Shown here: positions 22,687-30,634 of the stretch, one piece after another | Layout of the letters: the number at the start of each line of letters is the position of its first letter | How positions within the stretch are numbered: position 1 is the first letter of the stretch | DNA from: Neisseria weaveri | Lineage (GTDB): Bacteria > Pseudomonadota > Gammaproteobacteria > Burkholderiales > Neisseriaceae | Direction: 5' to 3' | Length of the DNA: 64,000 bases | NCBI RefSeq assembly: GCF_900638685.1 | Contig: NZ_LR134533.1 | Span: 496,001 to 560,000 of the forward strand | Made by a program: the position numbers and the translations under genes | Notes under the pieces: model-generated | Told to the model about the DNA's origin: nothing | Database searches by the model: none | Seen by the model: only the letters and a program-made list of their open reading frames with translations

Positions 22687-22896
22687 ATGGCGGAATTAGA
22701 CCTAAGCCGCACCGTTCATTGCGAATCATATTATGATGAAAACAGCGTTACCGTTTATAGAAATTCTAAGGACGACCACACAATGGTACTTGGATTTGAA
22801 GGCATAGACGTCATTATTGATGACATTCAAGCAATCGATATCATGAACAAACTGGCACACTTTTTTAATTATGAATTGGTGGACTTAGATGCTTGA
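22687..22896 (+). CDS. Small phage protein, 69 aa, unknown
   Basis: Starts MAELDLSRTVHCESYYDENS at 22687, preceded by AAAGGAT; the frame could begin earlier at a GTG inside gp30, but the ribosome site favours this ATG. Sequence is acidic with mixed strands (MVLGFEGIDVIIDDIQAIDIMN). Codon use is more A+T rich than the flanking gp30 and gpG genes, suggesting a later insertion between two genes that are normally adjacent in Mu. No family recognised. Confidence 0.6.
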   Translation: MAELDLSRTVHCESYYDENSVTVYRNSKDDHTMVLGFEGIDVIIDDIQAIDIMNKLAHFFNYELVDLDA

Positions 22897-23383
22897 AATC
22901 AGCCTAGACGACAAACAACTGCAGAAAGGCCTCGGTCAACTGCTGAAAAACGCCACCGACACCCGCCCCATGATGCGTGCCATCGCCACCGATATGGTCT
23001 CTCTTACGGAAGATAACTTTGAAAGTGAAAGCTGGGGCGGCCAAAAATGGCCACGCAGTAAGCGCGCAGCGAGCGGCAGAGGTAAAACCCTACAACTAAG
23101 CGGCCAGCTCGCCGCCAGCATCAGTACCAAAGTCGGCAACGATTTCGCCCGCATCGGCAGTAATAAGAAGTATGCCGCCATCCACCACCTCGGCGGAACC
23201 ATTAAAGCCAAGAACAAACCTTATTTGGTTTTTCCTGTTGCAGGTGGCGGTTTGCGTAAGGTAAAATCTGTAAACATTCCAGCCCGCCCCTACCTGCCCA
23301 TCAACGGAACAGGTCAGCTCCAAAACGGAGCCGAACGCTCCTTATTGGATATCGCCCTCAAATCCCTAAGCAAAGGATTGTGA
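22889..23383 (+). CDS. Phage virion morphogenesis protein (Mu gpG-like)
   Basis: A 164-aa protein starting MLEISLDDKQLQKGLGQLL. The central ENFESESWGGQKWPRSKRAA pattern and the YAAIHHLGGTIKAKNKP segment (about 92-110) are characteristic of the gpG/P2 gpS-like virion morphogenesis (tail completion) family. In Mu this gene precedes the protease gene; here it is the last gene before the prophage end and chromosomal clpP. Start lies inside the preceding gene (8-base overlap). Confidence 0.85.
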   Translation: MLEISLDDKQLQKGLGQLLKNATDTRPMMRAIATDMVSLTEDNFESESWGGQKWPRSKRAASGRGKTLQLSGQLAASISTKVGNDFARIGSNKKYAAIHHLGGTIKAKNKPYLVFPVAGGGLRKVKSVNIPARPYLPINGTGQLQNGAERSLLDIALKSLSKGL

Positions 23384-23392
23384 GCATCAAAA

Positions 23393-23413
23393 AACGGGCT
23401 AAATAAGCCCGTT
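23393..23413 (+). terminator. Terminator of the rightward late operon
   Basis: AACGGGCT and AGCCCGTT flank AAATA, followed by CATTTTATTT. It comes 9 bases after the gpG stop, confirming that the operon ends here rather than continuing into protease and capsid genes. Confidence 0.75.
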
Positions 23414-23429
23414 CATTTTATTTCACTCT

Positions 23430-23540
23430 GTGCAACAATGTTTCAAATCCACCATCCCACACAAACCCATTAAAACCCACCTAATCCCATTTATCTCACA
23501 GACCCCTATATATTTATCTCACTTGGTTTCAGGTAATCTT
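23430..23540. other. Candidate right end of the prophage
   Basis: Between the gpG terminator and the 3' end of clpP lies an A+C-rich stretch containing ATTTATCTCAC twice as a direct repeat (23489-23499 and 23512-23522), 23 bases apart. Repeated 20-bp-scale motifs at the edge are what Mu-type transposase end-binding sites look like. The exact last base cannot be set because the opposite end is outside the window. Confidence 0.45.
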
Positions 23541-23573
23541 CCGATAAACCGCCCGCCTATGCCGGCTCGGTAC

Positions 23574-24197
23574 TTACAGTTTGATGCTCTCGCGGTTAAC
23601 CAAAACCTGATCGATCAAACCGTACTCTTGCGCTTCATCGGCAGACATATAGTTATCGCGATCGGTATCGCGCTCTACTTTGGCCAAATCCTGACCACTG
23701 TGTTCGGCGAGCAAACGGTTCAGCTTTTCCTTAATCTTAATCAGCTCGCGCGCATGGATTTCGATATCCGAAGCCTGACCGCCCAAACCGCCGCTGATCA
23801 AAGGCTGATGAATCATAATGCGGCTGTTCGGCAAGGCAAAACGCTTGCCTTTCGTGCCGGCAGAGAGTAAAAAAGCACCCATACTTGCCGCTTGACCCAA
23901 GCACAAAGTCGATACATCGGGTTTGATAAATTTCATCGTATCGTAAATCGACATGCCTGCCGTTACCGAACCGCCCGGCGAATTGATATACAGGAAAATA
24001 TCTTTATCCGGATTTTCGCTTTCCAAAAACAGCAGTTGGGCCACGACCAGATTGGCCGTCTGGTCATTCACAGGACCGACCAAAAAGATAATACGCTCTT
24101 TCAACAGGCGCGAATAAATGTCAAAAGCACGCTCGCCCCGACCGCTCTGCTCGATAACGGTCGGAACCAGATAACTGTTGTTGATTTCAGGAGTCAT
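23574..24197 (-). CDS. clpP: ATP-dependent Clp protease proteolytic subunit
   Basis: A 207-aa serine protease subunit that forms the double heptameric chamber used with ClpX/ClpA. Catalytic residues are S105 (GQAASMGAF), H130 (MIHQP) and D181 (ERDTDRD). Family length is normal. GGAAAGGAAA lies upstream of the ATG. It lies downstream of tig in the same direction, as in many proteobacteria, but a terminator between them suggests a separate promoter. The prophage integrated about 50-100 bases beyond its stop, so the gene is intact. Confidence 0.97.
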   Translation of the reverse strand: MTPEINNSYLVPTVIEQSGRGERAFDIYSRLLKERIIFLVGPVNDQTANLVVAQLLFLESENPDKDIFLYINSPGGSVTAGMSIYDTMKFIKPDVSTLCLGQAASMGAFLLSAGTKGKRFALPNSRIMIHQPLISGGLGGQASDIEIHARELIKIKEKLNRLLAEHSGQDLAKVERDTDRDNYMSADEAQEYGLIDQVLVNRESIKL

Positions 24198-24226
24198 CAG
24201 CGTTTCCTTTCCAAAATGTGATTAAA

Positions 24227-24263
24227 AAGCACCAAAGCGCAATCTCGGCCGCTTCGGTGCTTT
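24227..24263 (-). terminator. Terminator between tig and clpP
   Basis: AAAAGCACC..AGCG and CGCT..GGTGCTTTT form an interrupted stem with a small mismatch. On the minus strand it is followed by TTTTT. An isolated DUS lies next to it (24284-24294). Confidence 0.7.
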
Positions 24264-24300
24264 TATCCGTATCAGACAGTCTTTTCAGACGGCCTCGTCA

Positions 24301-25611
24301 TTAGGCTTGTGCGCCCATCACTTCGTCAAAAGACAAAGCTTTTTCGGTTACTTTGGCTTTGCTCAATACGAAGTCTACAACATTGGCTTCAACGGCCAAA
24401 GAAGTCGGGCCTTGCAAACGTTGTTTGTCGGCAAAGTACCAATCGATCACTTCTTGCGGATCTTCGTAGCTTTCTGCAAAGTCGTTCACGATGGCTTTGA
24501 TTTGCTCTTCTGTCGGCTCCAATTTGTTGTCGTCAACCAATTTAGCCAAAATCAAACCCAAAGCAACGCGGCGTTCGGCTTGTTCTTTAAACATATCGGC
24601 AGGCAGGTTCAAGTTAGCCGCATCGGCCATACCTTGGTTAACGAAGTTTTGTTTCATTTCTTCAGCCAAGCGCGCAGACTCTTCGGCAACCAAAGCGTTC
24701 GGCAATTGGATTTCGGTTGCTTTCAACAAAGCTTCCATCACGGCTTCTTTGGTTTGGTCTTTGGTGCGGCGGCTTACTTCGCGCGCTACGTTTTTACGCA
24801 CTTCTTCGCGCATTTTCGCTACGTCGCCGTCTTCAATGCCCAATGCTTTGGCGAATTGCTCGTCTACTTCGGGCAGGGTGGCTTCGGAAACATTTTTCAG
24901 CGTGATGGTAAATACGGCGGTTTTACCGGCAACGTCTTTACCGTGGTAGTCTTCCGGGAAGTTGACTTCAACGTCTTTGCTTTCGCCTTCTTTCAAGCCC
25001 AATACGCCGGCTTCGAATTCAGGCAGCATCTGGCCGTTACCCAATACGAACGGATAGTTTTGAGAAGCGCCGCCTTCAAACAGTTCGCCGTCGATTTTGC
25101 CTTCGAAATCGATGATAACGCGGTCGCCGTTTTGGGCTTCGCGTTCAACATGGTTGAAACGGGTGCGCTGTTTGCGCAGGATTTCGATGGTTTTTTCTAC
25201 TTCTTCGTCGCCCACGGAAGCGGTTACTTTTTCGATTTCCTGTGCAGACAAATCGCCTACGGTTACTTCGGGGAATACTTCGAAAATGGCGGCAACTTGG
25301 AAAGATTCTTGATCGTCTTGGCCTTCAACGGCTTCGAAACGGGGGAAACCGGCTACTTTCAATTTTTCGTTTACGGCAACATCGTAGAAAGCTTTTTGAA
25401 CTTTTTCGTTCATCACGTCGTTTTGTACACTTGCACCATACATAGATGCAACCATTTTCAACGGTGCTTTGCCCGGACGGAAACCGTCGATTTTCACGCG
25501 GCGTTGGGTTTGTTTCAAACGTTTGTCGGTTTCTTCGTTGATCTCTGCCCAAGGCAAAGACAATACAATTTTACGTTCCAGGTTTTCCAAAGTTTCTACA
25601 GTTACGCTCAT
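24301..25611 (-). CDS. tig: Trigger factor, ribosome-associated chaperone
   Basis: A 436-aa chaperone and peptidyl-prolyl isomerase that meets nascent chains at the ribosome exit. The N-terminal ribosome-binding tail contains the signature GFRPGKAPLKM (about 44-54). The FKBP-type isomerase domain spans about residues 155-245 (GDRVIIDFEGKIDGELFEGG). The rest is the helical arm domain. Length matches the family. AAGGGC precedes the ATG. A long open frame on the opposite strand is only a codon-bias shadow. Confidence 0.97.
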   Translation of the reverse strand: MSVTVETLENLERKIVLSLPWAEINEETDKRLKQTQRRVKIDGFRPGKAPLKMVASMYGASVQNDVMNEKVQKAFYDVAVNEKLKVAGFPRFEAVEGQDDQESFQVAAIFEVFPEVTVGDLSAQEIEKVTASVGDEEVEKTIEILRKQRTRFNHVEREAQNGDRVIIDFEGKIDGELFEGGASQNYPFVLGNGQMLPEFEAGVLGLKEGESKDVEVNFPEDYHGKDVAGKTAVFTITLKNVSEATLPEVDEQFAKALGIEDGDVAKMREEVRKNVAREVSRRTKDQTKEAVMEALLKATEIQLPNALVAEESARLAEEMKQNFVNQGMADAANLNLPADMFKEQAERRVALGLILAKLVDDNKLEPTEEQIKAIVNDFAESYEDPQEVIDWYFADKQRLQGPTSLAVEANVVDFVLSKAKVTEKALSFDEVMGAQA

Positions 25612-25744
25612 CGTAAGCCCTTAAATTTCTTGTTAATTAATTGAAAGCAGGTTTTTTGACCTGCTTTTGGAATGAATATTCCGCAAAATAGGTGCGGAAA
25701 CTGAAATTGCAAGTGTATCACAATGTCACGATAAAATATATTTT

Positions 25745-26641
25745 TCAATCATGGCTGTTTGCGTCTGCAGCTCCGGTTCCGCTTCTTTTCATCAGCCTTG
25801 CCGTTTCATGCCAAAAACCATCGGGGCGGCGTTCTAAAACGGCAATCAAGCCCTGCTCCGCCGACACGATTTCTGCATGGCCGACCGCCCTGTTTTCGGG
25901 GACTCTGGCGGGAGCGAGGTAATCCGTGTTTTGCAATAGGCAATAGCGTTTGTTTTCAGACGGCTGTTCTTTATATCCGGCCCAATCGGCCATATACAGG
26001 CCGCTCCATCCGTAAGGATTCAGCAAGGTATCGCGTTGCGGCCGGCCTGTTGCGGAAAAGCCGATGCCGCGTATGATTGAGGCCGTCTGAAAATCCGAAT
26101 GCGTGATGCCTGTCTGCTTCAATGCGGCCTGCCCTTGCGGCGTTTTCAACAATTCAAGCTGACGGACCAGTTTTTCGGCTTTGTCCGTCAGGCGGTCACG
26201 GGTGTTTAATCCGGCCATATCTTCGGGCTTGCCCGAATGGCTGCCGTAATATTTGCAGGTCAACTCCACATGGTAAGGTTTGCCGTTAATCAGGGCGAAA
26301 AAATCGGCGGCGCCGAGCGTTCGTCCGTCTTCGCTGCAAACTTGCAGGTTTTGCGCCGACAAGCGGCAATGCGGGGCATGCCTAAACCAAAATGCAGCCA
26401 GGCTTTCCGCGTAAAAACCCAAACGGTGTCCGAAAGGAGATTTGGCGGCAAGATAAGAATGCAGGGCTTCGGGCTGCTTGTCCAAAGCCAGAAGGAAGCG
26501 GAAACCGGTTTCGCCCAATAATGTGCGCACGGGCAATTCGTGCCGGTTTTGCCATAAAGGCGGCGCGGTCAGAATGGCAGCCAAATCCCGCACGGACGGG
26601 TCAGTCAAACGCCACCACAAGGCATCCAAAGCATAATTCAT
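25745..26641 (-). CDS. DUF1853 family protein
   Basis: A 298-aa protein. Its start MNYALDALWWRLTDPSVRDLAAIL is the standard beginning of DUF1853, and GAADFFALINGKPYHVELTCKYYG (about 109-132) is the most conserved block. That block resembles a nuclease-type fold with an acidic-x-K pattern (ELTCK), as in PD-(D/E)XK enzymes, so a nuclease-like origin is possible but unproven. It lies downstream of the tRNA methyltransferase gene on the same strand, separated by an inverted DUS. Confidence 0.8.
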   Translation of the reverse strand: MNYALDALWWRLTDPSVRDLAAILTAPPLWQNRHELPVRTLLGETGFRFLLALDKQPEALHSYLAAKSPFGHRLGFYAESLAAFWFRHAPHCRLSAQNLQVCSEDGRTLGAADFFALINGKPYHVELTCKYYGSHSGKPEDMAGLNTRDRLTDKAEKLVRQLELLKTPQGQAALKQTGITHSDFQTASIIRGIGFSATGRPQRDTLLNPYGWSGLYMADWAGYKEQPSENKRYCLLQNTDYLAPARVPENRAVGHAEIVSAEQGLIAVLERRPDGFWHETARLMKRSGTGAADANSHD

Positions 26642-26676
26642 CGTTTATCGTCCTTTTGTTCAGACTGGATATATGG

Positions 26677-26702
26677 AGGCCGTCTGAAAATTCAGACGGC
26701 CT
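26677..26702. terminator. Inverted DUS between the trmJ-like gene and DUF1853 gene
   Basis: AGGCCGTCTGAA and TTCAGACGGCCT with an AA centre. It lies just beyond the methyltransferase stop codon and probably ends or attenuates its transcript. Confidence 0.7.
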
Positions 26703-26710
26703 TCTGCTGC

Positions 26711-27517
26711 TTAATCTTTCAAATTGCGTTTTACGGTATTTAAAAAACCGCGCAGGATATCGATGTCTTCGGTTTGCGTGTTGGCCCGCATAAACAGGCT
26801 CTGCATACGGCGCATCAGGCGGTCGCTGTTACGGCGGTTGAAAAAACCGATATCGTTCATCACGCTTTCAAAATGGCCGACCATGCCGTTGATTTGCTCG
26901 TGCGTTGCCGGATGTTCTTCCTGAACCAGATGGGTCATGGCGGTATCGGTTTGGCTGAACAGCTCGTAACACACGACCTGCACGGCTTGTGCCAAGTTCA
27001 ATGAAAAATAATCGGGATTGCCGCTGATGGTCATTAGGCGGTTGCAGCTTTGCACTTCTTCTATGCTGAGTCCGAAGGTTTCATTGCCGAACACCAGCGC
27101 CACCTGCCGCCCTGACGCCGCTTCCTGCAACAGCTCGGGAACCAGTTGGCGCGGTGTCTGCAACGGTGCTGTCAACTCGCGCTTGCGGCTGGTCAGAGCA
27201 CAGCTGAGCGTGGTATCGGCCAGTGCTTCGTCCAATGTGGCTGCGATACGGGCTTGGTGCAGCACATCGGCCGCACCGGAAGCCAATACGAAGCTTTCTT
27301 CAGGCAACTTAAAGTGTTGCAGGTGTTCGGGATCGAAAACCGGCGGCGTTTCCGTCATCGGTGTTGCGATAAGCTGCGGCGCAACCAACGTGAGACTGCT
27401 CAAGCCCATGGTTTTCATGGCTCTCGCTGCCGAGCCGATATTGGCCGGATGGCTGGTTCGCGCCAGAATAATGTGGACGTTGTTTAAATAATCGGGAACG
27501 GTGGGAATGGAATTCAT
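26711..27517 (-). CDS. trmJ: tRNA (cytidine/uridine-2'-O-)-methyltransferase TrmJ-like
   Basis: A 268-aa SPOUT-class RNA methyltransferase. The N-terminal motif HIILARTSHPANIGSAARAMKTMG (about 14-37) is typical of SpoU enzymes. Motif 2 is VALVFGNETFGLSIEEV (about 142-158) and motif 3 is SLNLAQAVQVVCYEL (about 175-189). The C-terminal region (about 205-268) is the helical extension found in TrmJ/LasT proteins that methylate position 32 of tRNAs. Position-specific activity cannot be read from sequence alone, so other members of the family remain possible. Confidence 0.85.
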   Translation of the reverse strand: MNSIPTVPDYLNNVHIILARTSHPANIGSAARAMKTMGLSSLTLVAPQLIATPMTETPPVFDPEHLQHFKLPEESFVLASGAADVLHQARIAATLDEALADTTLSCALTSRKRELTAPLQTPRQLVPELLQEAASGRQVALVFGNETFGLSIEEVQSCNRLMTISGNPDYFSLNLAQAVQVVCYELFSQTDTAMTHLVQEEHPATHEQINGMVGHFESVMNDIGFFNRRNSDRLMRRMQSLFMRANTQTEDIDILRGFLNTVKRNLKD

Positions 27518-27561
27518 CGTGTTTTTATTTTCTGAATACAGGTATAATATACGGCATTATT

Positions 27562-27602
27562 TTTCAGACGGCCTCAATACTTTGGTTTCAAGGCCGTCTG
27601 AA
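27562..27602. repeat. Inverted DUS pair between divergent genes
   Basis: TTCAGACGGCCT (27563-27574) and AGGCCGTCTGAA (27591-27602) face outward around a 16-base loop, upstream of both the trmJ-like gene and suhB. Being upstream of two starts, it is not a terminator of either and may mainly serve DNA uptake. Confidence 0.65.
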
Positions 27603-27715
27603 TGTTCTTTAACATTGGAAACCCGAAATACCGCTTCGAAGCGGTGTTTCCTCATTTAACGTTCTGCCTGTCTGCCCAATGCAGCAGGCGCATTGTACCC
27701 GATAGAAAGTATGCC

Positions 27716-28504
27716 ATGAACCCGATTTTAAATACCGCATTCAAAGCCGCCCGCAAAGCCGGTCAAATGATGATCCGCGCGTCTGCCAATTTGGAAGGCG
27801 TAAAAATAGACAGTAAAGCGTTTAACGATTTTGTTTCCGATGTCGACCGTACTGCCGAAGCCATTTTGGTTGACGCAATCAAAGAATCTTATCCCCATCA
27901 CAAAATTACCTGCGAAGAAAGCGGTTCGCACGGCAAAAGCAATGCCGAATACGAATGGCTGATCGACCCTCTGGACGGCACCACCAACTATCTGCACGGC
28001 CATCCGCAATACGCGATTTCCATGGCCCTGCTGCACAAAGGCCAGCTTCAGGAAGCGCTGGTTTACGCGCCAGAACGCAACGATTTATACATGGCTTCAC
28101 GCGGCAAAGGGGCATTGTTGAACGACCGCCGTATCCGCGTTTCCAACCGCATCGAATTGAACCACTGCCTGATCGGCACCGGCTTTCCCGTTGTCGACCA
28201 AAGCCGCATGGATACTTATTTGAACATTCTGCGCTCGTTTTTGGAAAAAACCGCCGGTGCGCGCCGCGAAGGTGCGGCTTCTTTGGACTTATGCGCCTTG
28301 GCTGCCGGCCGCTTCGACGGCTTTTTCGAATTCAACCTGCATCCTTGGGATATTGCCGCCGGTGCATTGATTGCCAAAGAAGCCGGCGCGTTGGTAACCG
28401 ATTTGAAAGGCGAACAAACTTGGTTGGAAACCGGCGATATCGTTGCCGCCAATCCTAAAGTGTTGGCGCAAATGCTGAAATTGATCTCAACTCATATCGA
28501 ATAA
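27716..28504 (+). CDS. suhB: Inositol-1-monophosphatase family protein SuhB
   Basis: A 262-aa enzyme from the ATG at 27716 (MNPILNTAFKAARKAGQMM); an in-frame start upstream adds 38 unconserved residues. Metal-binding motifs are ITCEESGSHG (Glu near residue 64), WLIDPLDGTTNYLHG (about 82-96) and the C-terminal HPWDIAAGALIAKEAGA. SuhB dephosphorylates inositol phosphates and in proteobacteria also joins the NusA/NusB antitermination complex on rRNA operons. Length and motifs are normal. Confidence 0.93.
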   Translation: MNPILNTAFKAARKAGQMMIRASANLEGVKIDSKAFNDFVSDVDRTAEAILVDAIKESYPHHKITCEESGSHGKSNAEYEWLIDPLDGTTNYLHGHPQYAISMALLHKGQLQEALVYAPERNDLYMASRGKGALLNDRRIRVSNRIELNHCLIGTGFPVVDQSRMDTYLNILRSFLEKTAGARREGAASLDLCALAAGRFDGFFEFNLHPWDIAAGALIAKEAGALVTDLKGEQTWLETGDIVAANPKVLAQMLKLISTHIE

Positions 28505-28524
28505 GATTTTGCCGCTGCATTTGC

Positions 28525-28557
28525 AACAGGCCGTCTGAAATTTTCAGACGGCCTGTT
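28525..28557. terminator. Bidirectional inverted DUS terminator (suhB/nadC)
   Basis: AACAGGCCGTCTGAAA is followed by its inverted copy TTTCAGACGGCCTGTT, then TTTA. It lies between convergent genes and can stop transcription from both sides. Confidence 0.8.
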
Positions 28558-28602
28558 TTATTCATATTTGATAAAGCTTGCCTACACCCTATTGCTTTCC
28601 GT

Positions 28603-29478
28603 TTATCCGGCAATAAAGTCCAAACCGATATCCAAAGCACGGCTGCTGTGCGTCAGATAACCCAGCGCGATAAAGTCCACACCGGTGGCCGCCACTTCGC
28701 GCAAACGGTTGAATTTAATCCCGCCCGACGCTTCGCAGCGCGCTTTACCGCAGCACATGGCTACGGCTTGTTTCAACGTTTCATTGTCCATATTGTCGAG
28801 CAGCACCAAATCCGCACCGCCCGCCAAGGCCTGCTCCAGCTGGGCTAAAGTGTCCACTTCCACCTCAACGGGAATCAGATGCCCGGCCAACTGTTTGGCA
28901 CGTTGTACGGTTTCTTTCAGGCCGTCTGAATAGACTAAGTGGTTGTCTTTAATCAGAATCGCATCGTCCAAGCCCATGCGGTGGTTGCAGCCGCCGCCCG
29001 CGCGCACGGCGTATTTTTGCAGCGTGCGCAGTCCGGGAATGGTTTTGCGGCTGCAGGTGATGCGCGTCGGGTAATCTTTGATTTCGGCAACGGCAGCGGC
29101 GGTCATACTGGCAATGCCGCTCAGATGAGTCAGATAATTGAGCGCGGTACGTTCGGCGGTAAGCAAAGCATGCGCCGAACCTTTCACTTTAGCCAACATT
29201 TGGCCTGCCCGAATATCGGCACCGTCTGCCGCCAAAGCCTGAAACTCGATTGACGAATCGGTTTCCGCAAACGCCAGCCGGGCCAAATCCATACCGGCCA
29301 ACACGCCGTTTTCACGGCTTACCACCGCCAACTCAGCCTGCACGCCGGCGGGAATCGCCACCGCAGACGTTACGTCGCCGCGCCGCCCCAAATCTTCCAA
29401 CAAAGCCTGTTGGACAAATGATTTCAACACTACATCGGGCAAGGGAAACAATAAAGGCGAAGTGCCAGCTTGCTGCAT
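28603..29478 (-). CDS. nadC: Quinolinate phosphoribosyltransferase
   Basis: A 291-aa enzyme that converts quinolinate and PRPP to nicotinate mononucleotide, the third step of NAD synthesis. Motifs include LLEDLGRRGDVTS (near the start), TCSRKTIPGLRTLQKYAV (substrate Arg/Lys region) and GGCNHRMGLDDAILIKDNH. The ATG at 29478 (MQQAGTSPLL) is preferred because GGAG lies 6 bases upstream; a second ATG four codons earlier is possible. It follows the NAD regulator gene on the same strand, 21 bases away, so they probably form one transcript. Confidence 0.94.
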   Translation of the reverse strand: MQQAGTSPLLFPLPDVVLKSFVQQALLEDLGRRGDVTSAVAIPAGVQAELAVVSRENGVLAGMDLARLAFAETDSSIEFQALAADGADIRAGQMLAKVKGSAHALLTAERTALNYLTHLSGIASMTAAAVAEIKDYPTRITCSRKTIPGLRTLQKYAVRAGGGCNHRMGLDDAILIKDNHLVYSDGLKETVQRAKQLAGHLIPVEVEVDTLAQLEQALAGGADLVLLDNMDNETLKQAVAMCCGKARCEASGGIKFNRLREVAATGVDFIALGYLTHSSRALDIGLDFIAG

Positions 29479-29499
29479 AAGGTTCTCCATAAAGTCTGT

Positions 29500-30441
29500 T
29501 TATTTGCGCAACGGCAGCTTGATGTCGGAAATCAGGCTTTCCAGCAGCACATTGTCTTTAAACTTATAAAGCTGGGCCGGGCGGCCGACGCCGCTTACGG
29601 TATTGCCCGGCACAGGCTCTATCAAATCCTGATGCTTGATCTGGCGGCGGAAATTCTGCTTGTGCAACCTTAATCCGATTAAGGCTTCAATACTTTGCTG
29701 CAATTGCAGCAGGGTAAATTGCGGCGGCAGCAATTCGTAAATAATCGGGCGGTATTTGATTTTCGAACGCAAACGCGACATGGCGGTGGCCAACACGCGC
29801 CGGTGGTCGTGCGCCATAAACTTGCCGGTCAAAGCACAATCAAACCCTGCCGCCTGCTCGGGCGACTCGTGAATCAGCCCCGCTTCATACAGCAATTCGT
29901 AGCGCAACAGCACATATTCTTCCGACCATTCATAAGGCTCCAGCCCCCAACACAAATTCATGCGGTTCAACCGCTCTTGCCGTCTGGCTTCTGTATCGGC
30001 GGTGTTTGCCCAGCGGCGGATGTGCTGCACGATATGGGCAACGGTTTGGCCGTGCGCTTCATGGCAAGTATCTTCCCACGGAAAATAAACATACCAATCG
30101 CACCATCTGGCCGTATCGCTCAAGATATGCTCGTTTGCTTCGCGTACCAAACCCAAATAACTCACATACAGCACCGGCAAGCCCTGTTCGTTTTTGCGCC
30201 CTGCATCAATAAAAGTATACAGCTGCTCCACATAACCCATCGGCTGGCCGGTTTTCTTCGCCACCCACACGCGCACGCCCGCCTGAAGCGAACGGTGTAC
30301 CGGCAGCAGAGGGCCGTTGAGCAGCAGGCTGCCGTCTTCAACCGTCAGCACGCGCGGTCGGCCGTCGGTAACCGCAATCAAAACCGCCACCAGCTCTACC
30401 AAGCCTTCAACACTGCCGTCTGCTTCAGGAAACGAATCCAT
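29500..30441 (-). CDS. NadQ-like (COG4111) Nudix-related regulator of NAD genes
   Basis: A 313-aa protein with an N-terminal Nudix-like sensor domain (AVLIAVTDGRPRVLTVEDGS, about 19-38, then GVRVWVAKKTGQPMGYVEQLYTF) that lacks a full Nudix catalytic box. The C-terminal winged helix contains RLRSKIKYRPIIYELLPPQF and IEALIGLRLHKQNFRR (about 245-262), a pattern I associate with COG4111/NadQ and NrtR-type regulators. These repress NAD biosynthesis genes in response to an NAD-related signal. Lying between nadC and divergent nadA, it is almost certainly the local regulator. NadQ versus NrtR is not settled by reading alone. Confidence 0.75.
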   Translation of the reverse strand: MDSFPEADGSVEGLVELVAVLIAVTDGRPRVLTVEDGSLLLNGPLLPVHRSLQAGVRVWVAKKTGQPMGYVEQLYTFIDAGRKNEQGLPVLYVSYLGLVREANEHILSDTARWCDWYVYFPWEDTCHEAHGQTVAHIVQHIRRWANTADTEARRQERLNRMNLCWGLEPYEWSEEYVLLRYELLYEAGLIHESPEQAAGFDCALTGKFMAHDHRRVLATAMSRLRSKIKYRPIIYELLPPQFTLLQLQQSIEALIGLRLHKQNFRRQIKHQDLIEPVPGNTVSGVGRPAQLYKFKDNVLLESLISDIKLPLRK

Positions 30442-30567
30442 CTGTTCTGCACCCGATTATTGGTTAAAACCTTATTTTAGCGCATATTACAGTGCAATTT
30501 TTATTGCATATTTGCCGTGCCGCATTTCAAAGTACCCGCAACTGTCACTCAAAATAAGGATTTCTCC

Positions 30568-30596
30568 TTGCCCATTATACTCAATATGAGCATAAT
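30568..30596 (+). promoter_or_regulatory. nadA promoter with operator dyad
   Basis: A -35 (TTGCCC, 30568-30573), 17-base spacer and -10 (CATAAT, 30591-30596) stand about 40 bases before nadA. Inside the spacer lies TTATACTCA ATA TGAGCATAA (30575-30595), a 9-bp dyad with one mismatch. A repressor bound there would block polymerase, so this is the likely site for the NadQ-like protein. Confidence 0.65.
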
Positions 30597-30634
30597 GTAA
30601 AAAAGAAATTTATCCTATAAGGAGAAACCATGCC

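Noticed and set aside
24307..25644. 445-aa open frame on the plus strand opposite tig
   Set aside because: It is the mirror of the well-supported trigger factor gene; Phe/Val-rich composition is typical of antisense frames and no ribosome site or family match is seen.
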